Under the pieces are notes generated by a model. It did no database searches, was not told the origin of the DNA, and saw only the letters and a program-made list of their open reading frames with translations. Made by a program: the position numbers and the translations under genes. From Hypsibius dujardini (lineage: Eukaryota; Tardigrada; Eutardigrada; Parachela; Hypsibiidae), in the NCBI GenBank assembly GCA_001579985.1, contig LRSR01013794.1, forward strand, positions 1 through 23,931: a stretch of DNA of 23,931 nucleotides, in the 5' to 3' direction. Shown one piece after another: positions 1 through 9,521 of the stretch (the stretch's first letter is position 1; the number at the start of each line of letters is the position of its first letter).

Positions 1-590
1 CCTCCTCCTCCTTTGACAAGTACGACGGTGACGTGACCACAGACACATTGATTGTGTGGATTATTTCAAGAAACCCGGTTCCTGTGTTTTTTTACGGCAG
101 AGTTTTTTTCAGTGTCCGTCACACTTCGTTTCTCCTTGTGTGTCTGTCTCTCTCTGTCTCTCTCTGCCTTTTTCTCTTTTATTCTCGCTGTTGGTTACAC
201 CCTCTTTTGGCGCATTGCAAAGAGGATTTTTATTATTATTGTATCATTATTCTGATTACTAGTGTCTTTTTTTCTAAGTTTTGACCATATACCGTACTAC
301 TACATGTAATGCAGATATGGCCGCGCCAGTTAACATGGACCAATTTTTTTGCACAAGTTCTTTTCAATATTTTTACGTTTTTCTGTTCCTGTGCATGTTG
401 AGTGGATGGATTTCTATACGCGAGTATATATATATATGGAGTGATTGGTCTCTCTCTTTCTCTCTCTCTCTCTCTCTACACCGATGTGTTGTGGATGTTT
501 TTATTGGAAAAGTCTTTTAGTAGTAATAAAGTGGCGTTGGTCTGTGCAAAGCGGTTGGAAGGGTGCGAGGCGAAAAAGTGTAACTCATGT
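1..590 (+). other. Left edge: possible 3' end of an upstream plus-strand gene
   Basis: No complete gene is visible. Frame 3 is open from the first bases to about 284, and frame 1 reads a short proline/threonine stretch that stops at about 36, so the edge could hold the last codons of a gene lying to the left. A canonical AATAAA lies at 525-530, as expected for a plus-strand 3' UTR. The rest is AT-rich with a TCTC-rich pyrimidine run at about 120-180 and a (TC)n run at about 445-478. This is an inference from position and the poly(A) signal only. Confidence 0.25.
525..530 (+). promoter_or_regulatory. Candidate AATAAA polyadenylation signal
   Basis: Exact AATAAA hexamer in an AT-rich setting near the left edge. 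A chance occurrence is quite possible because no stop codon of a recognised gene can be tied to it. Confidence 0.25.
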
Positions 591-651
591 TAAAACAAGC
601 CGCGAGAGAAATTAGAAAATGAAAAAAGCGCCCACTGACAAACGCTCAACT

Positions 652-1050
652 CGTGTGCGCCAACTGGTGCGCCATCTAGTGCGCCATCTAGTGCGCCATC
701 TAGTGCGCCAACTGGTGCGCCATCTAGTGCGCCATCTGGTGCGCCATATGGTGCGCCAACTGGTGCGCCAACTGGTGCGCCAACTGGTGCGCCAACTGGT
801 GCGCCATCTAGTGCGCCATCTAGTGCGCCATCTAGTGCGCCATCTGGTGCGCCATCTAGTGCGCCATCTAGTGCGCCATCTAGTGCGCCATCTAGTGCGC
901 CAACTGGTGCGCCATCTAGTGCGCCATCTAGTGCGCCATCTAGTGCGCCAACTGGTGCGCCAACTGGTGCGCCAACTGGTGCGCCAACTGGTGCGCCAAC
1001 TGGTGCGCCAACTGGTGCGCCATCTAGTGCGCCATCTGGTGCGCATATAG
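652..1050. repeat. 12-bp minisatellite, about 33 copies, several main variants
   Basis: A head-to-tail array of GTGCGC followed by CAACTG, CATCTA or, less often, CATCTG or CATATG. The period is divisible by three and lacks stops, so long open frames arise on both strands (VRHL/VRQL on plus, GAPV/GALD and WRTS/WRTR on minus). These frames are most simply by-products of the repeat. The array ends about 8 bp before the long-TIR element that starts near 1058. Confidence 0.9.
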
Positions 1051-1057
1051 TGCGTGT

Positions 1058-1547
1058 ACACACTTGCTTTTAATGCCTGACTGCCCAAGATAACGCCACC
1101 CTTTAAGCTTTGACCCAGCAAAATAGGGGGGTCCGAGTTCGAGCCATTTTCAGCTACCGGGTGCTACTGCTTTTCAACGATTGATTGATTATCTATTATC
1201 AATTATTGATTGATTGATTGAACTCACCCAACCATCGGAGAACAGAACGGAGTAAAAATCAGAAAACAAAACATATTAATATACTGTACAAAAGCAAATT
1301 TTGGTCGGCGTTACAGATCGTTGCTTACAAGGCTGAGGCATTTTAGGCATCGAAAATCACTCAAGAAATCAATCAAGGACGCTTGACCGCCAAAAGATAA
1401 ATTTGCTTAATCAATTGATCGATTGAGAACACCTGCTCGCGTTGGCTGGAATTGGCTTGAACTCGGACCCCCCCCCCCATTTTGCTGGGTAAAAGCATAA
1501 AGGGTGGCTTTAACTTGGGCACATACGCATTAAAAGCAAGCGTGTGC
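1058..1547. mobile_element. MITE-like element with about 90-bp terminal inverted repeats
   Basis: The left arm (about 1058-1146) and right arm (about 1453-1547) are imperfect reverse complements. Shared blocks include CTTGCTTTTAATGC, TGCCCAAG, CCACCCTTTA, ACCCAGCAAAAT, a poly-G run and TCCGAGTTC. No open frame of transposase size lies between the arms; the centre is ATTG-rich. The exact ends and target-site duplication are unclear. A second element at 21650-21967 shares the inner arm TCCGAGTTC..AGCC and part of the interior, so this looks like a family. Assignment as a non-autonomous DNA transposon is inference from structure. Confidence 0.75.
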
Positions 1548-2266
1548 TAGTGAATCCAGGCACATATTCTCAATTCCGCACTCACTCGTGGGAAGAGGCA
1601 TTTAACCCGTTAACGCCCAACGTCCAACGAAATTTGGCAGAAATTGCAAAGCTAACCAGTTTTTCACTTCTTTGGAGTGAAAAAGGTCTCCGCAGGCTGT
1701 GAGCTGGCAAAAATTCCTGAAAATTTGTGGTTTTTTTCCCATCCGCCGAGTTGATCATTTATCGACAGCGTCTAAAAATAGTTATCCGAGTCGGATTGTT
1801 GACTCGTACGTGGCAAGGGAACAACGAAAGTTGACCACTATGCAAACTCATTGATTGATTGATTGATTGATGTGCTGATCAAACATGGCGCGGAAAAGGG
1901 CAAGAAACAGTTTTTATCGGTAATTTTGTTTCTAACTCTACAGTGGAGAGTGGTCAGCTCAAAAAACACGCATTTTCAAAGTCGCCCAAAAAATTGTTTA
2001 TTTTTAATTGAACAGAACCATGAAAGGAAAAAATACTGCAGGCACTCAAATCAATCAATCAACCAGCGGCGCTTCGGAGCAATCGGAGCAGAGTTGATTG
2101 GTTGATTGTTCAAGTAATACCCCCTGCCCCGCCCCTTTCGCTTACTGTATCAAGTGTACAAAGCAACAGTGTCAAAAGTTCTATTCAATTCAAAAGGAAC
2201 TCTCGAGGAACAAACTAACAACTGTGAGCATGAAGAGCATCAGCCGTTGATCAGAACGGGAGAATT
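1548..2266. other. Non-coding stretch, no gene seen
   Basis: No convincing exon. It holds an (ATTG)n run at about 1850-1872, and ATCA-rich and GATTG-rich segments at about 2047-2110 that are loosely inverted relative to each other. Confidence 0.5.
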
Positions 2267-2551
2267 TCATGACGGATGGACATCTTCCGTGGTGGATTTG
2301 AAATAGACAAAGTCAGTGGAATCCAAATAGGCGCTGTGTTTCCGGTGGAGCAGCTGCTTCAGGAGGTCAGGGTGTTCCGGTCCCGCCAGCGACACGGACC
2401 GGGAACGTTGGTTGTGCTCCACCTGCAGCTGCTCCTCGCTGATGACACTCCGACGGTGGGGACCTTCCGTGGTGTCGGCCACCTCCAGCAGGCTCTTCCA
2501 GACCACAGGGAGGAATTCCGGGTTCCTCACCGAAGCCATCTGCAGATCGGA
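2267..2551 (-). CDS. Probable terminal coding exon of an unidentified gene
   Basis: A 94-codon open stretch on the minus strand ends in TGA at 2267-2269. The product begins SDLQMASVRNPEFLPVVWKS and ends STDFVYFKSTTEDVHPS. It is polar, with no repeats or membrane segment. Upstream on the minus strand lie a perfect TACTAAC branch-point-like motif (about 55 bp before the AG), a pyrimidine run and CAG acceptors at 2559, 2552 or 2540. An internal in-frame ATG at 2539 could instead start a 90-residue single-exon protein. The opposite-strand frame over the same interval looks less protein-like. I do not recognise the family, and I could not fix an upstream exon: a possible one at about 2655-2710 has two compatible frames. 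Expression is unproven. Confidence 0.4.
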   Translation of the reverse strand, partial: SDLQMASVRNPEFLPVVWKSLLEVADTTEGPHRRSVISEEQLQVEHNQRSRSVSLAGPEHPDLLKQLLHRKHSAYLDSTDFVYFKSTTEDVHPS

Positions 2552-2959
2552 CTGTGTGCTGGGCATGAAGGAAAAAACTGTTTTTGCCCCCGGAACACTT
2601 TCCACAATTAACACGGTTAGTATCTCCACAAAAATAGAAGCACAGAAACTGGTGATGAGAGTTTGCGCAGTATGCTCGCACGGGCTCCCCGACAAACTGC
2701 AAAAATACAATGTTGACGGTATACTCGAGGTCCAAAGTCGAACGGCACCCGGTGACGAAGACAATTTCCGGAGCTGCCCGCGAAGAATTATTATTATGTT
2801 GCTCTCAAGTCTCGATATGACCGAGTAAAACGAATGCACCCACGCCCCACGTATACTCTCGCAGATATAAACGGTATGTCACGAGGTCTGAATAATTGTG
2901 CTCAAATTACAGGCACATTCGAGGAAACGGTGAAGCAACGATGGCACCCATAATTACAC

Positions 2960-3200
2960 TCATGGTAGTGGCACTCCTGGGTAGTACCATGGTAGTGGCA
3001 CCCATGGGTAGTACCATGGGTAGTACCATAGTACATGTATGTACCATGGGTAGTACCATAGTACATGTATGTACCATGGGTAGTACCATGGGTAGTACCA
3101 TGGGTAGTACCATGGGTAGTACCATGGGTAGTACCATAGTACATGTATGTACCATGGGTAGTACCATGGGTAGTACAATGGCACATGTATGTACCGTGGT
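2960..3200. repeat. Minisatellite of 12-bp and 18-bp units
   Basis: Alternating ATGGGTAGTACC units and longer units containing ATAGTACATGTATGTACC. Parts are palindromic (GTACATGTATGTAC; CCATGG at unit joints). Open frames across it (MGST, WYYP and GTTH repeats) follow from the stop-free period and are not taken as genes. Confidence 0.85.
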
Positions 3201-3761
3201 GTGTAGTAGGTACAGTACAGGTGCAATCGACGTAAAGGGTGCTCGTATGGGTGGACGAAAAGCCTCACATATGACGCTTGTGTATATTAAGGTTTACACA
3301 AAAATAATACTTCGCGATGTGGGAAACAGGTTGAATTATCTTCAGTTAAAGTCGCAGCATTTTAGCCTCAAAGTCCTGTGCTGATGCGATCGCAGTTTGG
3401 GTGCCGGAATATGCAGTGCTTCAGCCAGAGGGTTGATGATGGTGGTTCTCCGTCATGCTTGAAGTCCACATGCCCAACACACTGTACCCAGTGTTAGGTC
3501 GACGCAATGCCAAGAACTCAAACCGCGTAAAAAGACGCTCTTCAGCGGAACGGCGTCGTAAGACTAACCTAAGAATAAAGTCGACTTTGAACGGCTGTAA
3601 GAAATGTTGGCACGGAAACCAAACAAGTCACTGCCCGGCGAAACCACAGTTCCACCCGTGTACAGGGAACCGCCACGTTTTCTAATCATAGCTTTTTAGG
3701 CAAGTCATGCAAAAAAGCGAAGCAGATGGTTATTTACAGACTGCATCCGTCCGTTCATGCA
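3201..3761. other. Non-coding or undetermined stretch
   Basis: A 76-codon plus-strand frame at 3455-3685, rich in Lys/Arg and Asn, has no visible domain, signal peptide or clear splice context. I do not annotate it as a gene. Confidence 0.4.
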
Positions 3762-3878
3762 AACACACCTCCACACACACACACACGCACACACACACAG
3801 ACACACACACACAGACACAGACACACAGACACAGACACACACACACCGACACACACACACACGCACACACACCGACAC

Positions 3879-3919
<41 letters not shown>

Positions 3920-3975
3920 GAGACAGACAGGCAGGCAGATAGAGAGCGAGAGAGACACAAACACACACACAGACA
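3762..3975. repeat. Compound (CA)n / (CAGACA)n / (GACA)n microsatellite
   Basis: A run of CACACA with interspersed CAGACACA passes into pure (CAGA)n at about 3885-3925 and then degenerate GAGA/CACA. Long open frames on both strands (Thr/His, Asp/Arg/Gln, Cys/Val) are artefacts. Confidence 0.95.
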
Positions 3976-4316
3976 TTTACAGGATGAAAAAAGCGGCAGC
4001 ACATGATGCGACGAAGGACAGTACTGGTACATCATCTCCAACAGAAAATACACACTGCTGCTGGTGTGGTAGAAATACGTACTAACCGGTATGTCAAAGT
4101 ACTAATCGACAAGATGTGACGAACGAAGACGGAATACTCTAGCGTATCTAGTAGCTGCTGTACCATACACCGTTTGGATCATCAGCGATCATTGCGTTGT
4201 AAATCAGTAACGATAATTTGCCGCCAGAAACTACAGGAACGATACTTTTGGTTCTTGTTGGTTACGGACTGGTTTATGTCCAAATTACCCGCAACGTAAC
4301 CGGAACAGAGTCTCTG

Positions 4317-4649
4317 TACGCTCCCGATCTCAAGGGTCGCTTATGCCCCACCCACGGTGATTCACATCCAGCTTCAGCGGATCGTTCAACTCCGTTCACT
4401 TGTCTGTGATTGGCTCGTTGGTTTTTGCCTTACAGGCTGTGCTACCTTGCTTGATTGAGGAGTGCATTAAAAATGCGTTTTTGAAGTTCGAATGGTTGAT
4501 TTGTAAGCTAGCTTGCCGTTGATTTGTTGATTTCGGTTTCAGAATGTTCAAGTCAATAAAGTTGAAGTGAATCTGAATGAACAACCAAGCGAGCGACGGA
4601 ACGTGTTTTCGGGCCGGACCTAAAATCGACCCTTGAAATCGGGAGCGTA
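4317..4649. mobile_element. MITE family A, copy 1 (TA-flanked, 23-bp TIRs)
   Basis: It starts TACGCTCCCGATCTCAAGGG and ends with the near-exact reverse complement (CCCTTGAAATCGGGAGCGTA); one mismatch is seen in about 23 bp. TA sits at both outer ends, the usual Tc1/mariner-type target duplication. At 333 bp it has no coding capacity. It is strongly similar to the copy at 16181-16449; the last roughly 100 bp of the two are almost identical, while the interior of this copy holds about 60 bp extra. Non-autonomous status and the mariner link are inference from structure. Confidence 0.88.
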
Positions 4650-5007
4650 AAAATGGTTTTCCGAGAGCCCAAAAGATGTGAGAAACCGATATGGTTCGAA
4701 ACCTTATCTGTCTCAAATTCATATCGTACCGTAACTCGAATCTTACCCGTGTCTCAAATTTTTACGGTTCGCGAAGATAAATGTAGTTGTTTTCAAACAA
4801 CATAGGCCTCGAAATCAATCATTCCCGGAGAGATTTCCCGAAAGCGGCGAATTCCTGCCGGAAAACACCATCAGTTGCACAACGGACCGGAGACGCAACT
4901 AGATGGGGTGAATGAACTAACCCTGTTATTTCATAAAAGGTCATTTCCTGCTCATTTCATTTCCTGTTAGCTCCTTGAAATTTCCGTAGCCTCGTATACG
5001 TCAGTCC
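4650..5007. other. Non-coding spacer
   Basis: No gene, tRNA or repeat array recognised between the family A MITE and the 47-bp tandem repeat. Confidence 0.5.
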
Positions 5008-5195
5008 GATTGATTGGTGGATTGATCTAAAGACACCAATCAACTGATTCGTTCGATTGATTGGTGGATTGATCTAAGGACACTAATCAGCTGATTCGTT
5101 AGATTGATTAGTGGATTGATCTAAGGACACCAATCAACTGATTCGTTCGATTGATCAGTGGATTGATCTAAGGACACTAATCAACTGATTCGTTA
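5008..5195. repeat. 47-bp tandem repeat, 4 copies, each with an internal inverted repeat
   Basis: Four units each start GATTGAT and end CTGATTCGTT followed by C or A. Within unit 1, TTGATTGGTG is the exact reverse complement of CACCAATCAA about 10 bp later, so each unit can form a small hairpin. Units 1 and 3 share one right arm, and units 2 and 4 a variant (CACTAATCA). Confidence 0.92.
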
Positions 5196-5281
5196 CGGCA
5201 GGAGAGTTTTAATTGGAATTTTGCTCAGAACTCAAGCGTTTTGATTTTAAATGGGTGTTGTTTACCGTACCGAAACCTTGG

Positions 5282-5548
5282 TACCGCATGCTCGCGACCT
5301 CAAGGGACACTTTTCTGTCCTACCCAACCAACCAATACCAAATTACCACTCTAGGGAGAAATATACGGAAAAGCACAACTCAATCAATCAATCAATCAAT
5401 GCTCAAGCAATCAATCGAGCACAACGATTAAGCTGTACGAAATGAGCCATTCAGAGAAGAGTGAATCAGTTTGAACGTTCAATCGAGTGCAGGGCCATAC
5501 CGAGGGAGGCGGGGCTTAGCTGTCGCTTGAGATCGCGAGCATACGGTT
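5282..5548. mobile_element. MITE family C (about 27-bp TIRs)
   Basis: The left end (5283-5309, ACCGCATGCTCGCGACCTCA..) and right end (5521-5547) are reverse complements with three mismatches in 27 positions. No coding frame is present; the interior includes an (ATCA)n run. TA is present outside the left end but degenerate on the right. The terminal core CTCGCGATCTCAAG resembles that of families A and B in this window. Confidence 0.78.
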
Positions 5549-5918
5549 CGCGTTTCGTGAGGCAGCTCGGAAACTCTGATGCGTCTCTTATTCAAACGAG
5601 CTAAACGAGGTAAAGACCATTAACCAGGCCGTTTTAGAAATCGTAAATACAGCTGCGTTATGGTTTAGATACAAATCCAGAAAAAAACAGCAATTCAACC
5701 ATGTCGAGAGATGACACATTATTATGCCGACGCAAAGAAAAAGAGATTATGCCGATGCGATGAGAGTTCAGGCTCTCTACTTTAACGTTTGACCGATTAT
5801 ACCCGCGCGATCTCCGCGGGTTGTGTCAATGACAATATAATAAATAACAAAACAAATAATTATGCACTCATGCGCTCATCCCGTTTGAAAGCCCCCCCCC
5901 TCTCTCTGTCTGTCTGTC

Positions 5919-5949
<31 letters not shown>

Positions 5950-6934
5950 TTTTCTGTCTCTGTCTGTCTCTGTCACGTCAGTCAAGTTTCGAGTCTCCCA
6001 ATTTAACAACGTTACCGCATCTTGGACGCTCGCGGTCCGCGGCGCCCATAGACCTATACGTCTCTCATATGCATGTTGACCGAACACCCGAAATTAGACA
6101 GAGTCGACGTGAAACAATGACGTCCGCTCCGCGTAATGACGAGCTTCCTTCCGCTCACAGCGGCAGTGGTAAGACAAACACCACCCGATGGACAACACCC
6201 TTTTTCCTCGGACTCGACAGACACACAGTCACACACACACACACACACACGCTGTATGGGTGCCTCGCCACGAACCCGGAGCTATTTAGTACAGTAGCTA
6301 TTGAAAACGTCCGTCGGTCGCTTACCCTGCCGCAGCGGTAGAGAGCATGAAGGAGGGATGATGAGAGAGCGGAAAGAGAAAAAACTGACAGTTTTTCCGC
6401 ATCACCCTGACAATGATCGGACGCGATTAAAAAAACTTTCTTAGCCTTTACAAACTGAACTGTCTGTCTGTCTGTCTGAACTGTCTGTCTGTCTCGCGCG
6501 GGCGGGAATCGGCAAACATTGCCGCGGCCAGTATGCCCTCCTACCCTGGGTTCCTGGGTGGCTCTCTGTGAGCATACAGATTGTTCATTGCTCTCGTCTG
6601 CGTCCGCGCCGCGGCAGGGGCCAAGTGACTCCACGCCATCCATTCATCGCGAAAGTCATAAATGCCTGAACCGGTCGATTTAATTTGTTAGTCCGGCGTA
6701 TGATCACATTTCCGATCTTTCTCTAATTCCAAGCGTGCCAAGCGTGCCACTGTCCACCGCCCAACGCGGTCAGCTTGGTCTTTCCAATTCACTTTAACCT
6801 TTTTTCTTGCCATCTTTTTCCCCCCTCTTCCTCTCTCCTCGAAAGACTGACCACGGTTTTGTTGTGTCCGCTTCCGTAGCGTCCTCCATTTTGTTGTTGT
6901 TGTTGTTGTTGCGGAGCGTCAGAGTCATCGCACG
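5549..6934. other. Non-coding region upstream of the Gly-rich gene
   Basis: No supported gene. It contains a (CTGT)n/(TC)n tract at about 5899-5972, (CA)n at about 6226-6250, two short (CTGT)n runs at about 6461-6494, and a (TTG)n run at about 6891-6910 just before the start codon of the next gene, probably in its 5' UTR. No clear TATA box was found. Confidence 0.5.
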
Positions 6935-8334
6935 ATGGCGTCCGAGTCGTATGCGAAAATGTACAGCGTCTGTCTCCTTCTTGCCCTGACGACGCGGCAA
7001 ACCCTCGGACAGATCTACGGACAGTCATCCGGAATACTCGGCAACACTGGGTCTGTAGAATTCGCCCATCAAAATCCGTCGCGTTCCTTTTTTTACATAA
7101 ATAACAATAAATCCTATTCCTCTCCCGTTATAATTAAAGATTATTTCAAAATAAATACGATTTCTCGAGTTTAGTTCCCATTTACTATTTCGTTTCAGCT
7201 GTAATTAATTTTAGTTTATTAAAACGATAATTAGTTTTTCTCGACCACAGCTATGGTTCCAGTACCGGCAGTCTCTACGGCGGCGGCGGTCTGACCAGCG
7301 GTTACGGACAGACTGGCGGCTACGGTCAGACCGGACTCGGCCTCGGAGGCATCCAGTCCGGCGGGTACGGCTCCACGGGAGGCAGCCTTTACGGCCAGAC
7401 GGGACTCCAGTCCGGTGGGTACGGCGGCGGCCTTCAGTCCGGCGGGTACGTCAACACCCGGCCGCTCTACTCCGGGTCCAGCAACTACGGCACCTCAGGT
7501 CTAGGCGGCAGCTACGGCTCCACCGGTCTCGGTACCGGCCTCGGACTCAGTGGGTCGACCTACGGAGGCGGTCTCGGTGGGTCAACCTACGGTGGCGGAC
7601 TCGGTGGGTCGACCTACGGTGGCGGACTCGGTGGGTCGACCTATGGAGGCGGTCTCGGTGGGTCGACCTACGGCGGGGGTCTCGGTGGGTCGACCTACGG
7701 CGGCGGACTGGGTTCGACCTACAGCGGCAGCGGACTCGGTCTGGGCAGCGGCCTGGGTCTTGGAATCGGTTCGGGCAGTCTGCTGTCCGGAGGTTACGGC
7801 GGCTCATCCGTCGGCTTAGGCGGATCGTATGGCACCTCCGGCGGTTTGGGAGGCAGCTACGGATCAACCGGCTTAGGCTCGACTTACGGGTCATCCGGAA
7901 TCTACAATGGCGGCGGTATTGGGGGCGGTATCTACGGATCGTCCGGTATTGGTGGGATCGGCGGGATCGGCAGTGGGTACGGTGGCATTGGGGGTGGTAT
8001 CGGTTCCGGTTACGGTCAGACTGGTCTCGGTTCGAGCGGCATATACGGCGGTTCGGGGCTGGGTCTGTCAACTGGGCTGGGCTCGAGCTTCGGCGGTATT
8101 GGCGGAGGATACGGCGGGGGACTCGGCGGTGGGTCGCTGTACGGCTCGACCGGTGGCGGCTACGGAGGCGGACTCGGTTCGGGGTACGGGAGCACCGGAG
8201 GGTACTCGATTAATCCGTATCAGTCGGGCATCTCGTCGGGCTACGGCCAACAGAGCAGCTACTTGTCCAGACCGATTACCAATTATGCCACATCTTCCGT
8301 CGGTGGGAGTTCCTACGGCCGACGCAGGAAGTAG
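6935..8334 (+). CDS. Secreted Gly/Tyr/Ser-rich repeat protein (two exons)
   Basis: Exons 6935-7050 and 7251-8334 join in phase (GG|C gives Gly) with donor GG|GTCTGT and acceptor CCACAG|C, giving 399 residues. The N-terminus is a signal peptide (hydrophobic MYSVCLLLALTTRQTLGQ); a second in-frame Met at residue 9 is an equally good start. The mature chain is almost entirely Gly with Tyr, Ser, Leu and Thr, as YGSTG, YGQTG and GLGGSTYGG motifs. It ends in a non-repetitive tail with a basic C-terminus (SSYGRRRK). Six perfect-period 9-residue repeats sit near the middle. Such low-complexity GY-rich secreted chains are known among cuticle, silk-like, adhesive and shell-matrix proteins; which applies here is not shown. 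GC content is clearly higher in exon 2 than in the flanks. No Cys occurs after the signal peptide. Confidence 0.87.
7546..7707 (+). repeat. 27-bp coding repeat x6 (L-G-G-S-T-Y-G-G-G)
   Basis: Six consecutive 27-bp units starting CTCGGTGGGTCGACCTAC encode a 9-residue motif. Third-position differences between units are mostly silent (GGA/GGT/GGC, TAC/TAT, TCG/TCA), and only the first unit has Ser for Gly. This fits recent expansion with selection on the peptide. Confidence 0.92.
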
Positions 8335-9296
8335 TCGGTCGTCCTCGTAATCTTATTCTTCGGGTTGAACTGCACTAATCGTGCAAGTAGAAACCTCACG
8401 TTTCTCAGGGAGCTTTTTATTATAGAGATGTGGCGGGGTTTTTATAGAAACGACCAAGGATCTTTACTTTCTTTCATAAAATCAGCATTTGTGCTGCGTC
8501 TGCATCATTTTCCTCTTTCTTTTGTTTACAACACAAAACTTTTATTCTCTTTCAGACAAAAAAGTGGTCTCTTTTAAAAGTCCCGACTCGTCAGTCCGAA
8601 AGGCGTCGCACTTAATTGATAATCCACCTCGCATTAAGACCACGCAGAAATCGCCAATAGAAACTCTTCACTTTTGTCTGGAAACTCTGTGGACCCGGCC
8701 GCGGACAAACAAAATTGAACCGGCGTGGTCCGTTGCTGCAGACTTGTAGCCGCAGCGACCCCTAGCGGCAACGTTTTAGGACGTCCCCCTCTGCTTACAT
8801 GGACCGGATTTCATAATTTTTTTCAGCCTTACAAATTCTTTGGTGACCAAAATTTCTGCCAAGTAAATCCTACAAAAATAAATAGCCAATGTTATAAAAA
8901 TACAAGCTATTTTTTTTGTTTGCTTAATGATCTCAATTTTTTTATTTTGAAACAGCGGATCAGCCAAAATGTTCTTTCTGTCTGGAAACTCTATCTCGCG
9001 CGCCGTCTGTCGGCACACTTTAAGCTCTGTGGGCGGTGCCTGAGATAGTGTTACGAGACAAGTGATCCGATTTCCGGGTGGCCTGGTTAAAGATTTTTTC
9101 GACTTGCGAGGTGAGAGTGTCTATTCAATGGCAGCATGGTCGGACTCACTCACTCTCTCTTCACTCTTTGGCTCACCACAGCCAATCAGGCACTCCGCAA
9201 TCGCGGAGCACTCTGTTCCTTCTCGGAGTGAAAATCTGAAAAATATCCACAACCGCGGAGCGCATTGCAATTCGGGCAAAATTCGGATGAGACAGA
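8335..9296. other. Intergenic region between the Gly-rich and metalloprotease genes
   Basis: No exon recognised. It begins with the 3' UTR of the Gly-rich gene. An AATAAA occurs at about 8876-8881, more than 500 bp after the stop, so it may not be that gene's signal. GTCTGGAAACTCT occurs twice (about 8677 and 8980). Confidence 0.5.
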
Positions 9297-9380
9297 ACAA
9301 AATTCGAACAAACTCTGACAGAACAAAATTCGAACAAACTCTGACAGAACAAAATTCGAACAAACTCTGACAGAACAAAC
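9297..9380. repeat. 26-bp tandem repeat, about 3 copies
   Basis: AACAAAATTCGAACAAACTC followed by TGACAG is repeated nearly perfectly upstream of the metalloprotease start codon. Open frames across it on the minus strand are by-products. Confidence 0.88.
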
Positions 9381-9521
9381 TCAACACCTTGCAGAACGGA
9401 ACAAATGTTATGGATTTGCATGCTCGCAAGGCTGCTACAGCTGTTTCCTCCCGCGAGGTCCACAGCCCGTACCACCTTACTACTCCACGAACTCTCTTCG
9501 CACCAAGCAAACTTTCTCACC

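Noticed and set aside
619-1050. Long open frames (VRHL/VRQL on plus; GAPV/GALD and WRTS/WRTR on minus)
   Set aside because: They arise from a 12-bp stop-free repeat open in several frames at once; no signal, domain or splice evidence.
1120-1146. tRNA gene suggested by GAGTTCGAGCC
   Set aside because: No matching A box, acceptor stem or cloverleaf; the motif is part of the inverted-repeat arm.
2276-2611. Plus-strand 111-codon frame
   Set aside because: It overlaps the more protein-like minus-strand exon, which has branch point and acceptor signals; this frame has none.
2907-3268. Repeat-peptide frames (MGST, THGT, WYYP) over the 12/18-bp minisatellite
   Set aside because: Same artefact of a repeat period divisible by three.
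3705-4085. Thr/His/Asp/Gln- and Cys/Val-rich frames
   Set aside because: Translations of (CA)n and (CAGA)n microsatellites.
5008-5195. CRISPR-like repeat-spacer array
   Set aside because: Units are contiguous without unique spacers and the DNA is eukaryotic; the same applies to the arrays at 17796 and 19529.
6155-6643. Minus-strand 162-codon frame upstream of the Gly-rich gene
   Set aside because: It runs through CA and CTGT microsatellites and shows no domain or splice support.
7547-8071. Arg/Ser-rich 174-codon minus-strand frame opposite the Gly-rich gene
   Set aside because: Complement of a GC-rich Gly/Tyr coding repeat; the plus frame has a signal peptide, a phased intron and silent-site variation.
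9405-9521. Upstream in-frame ATG of the metalloprotease
   Set aside because: It would bury the clear signal peptide that starts at 9522, which also has the better start context.
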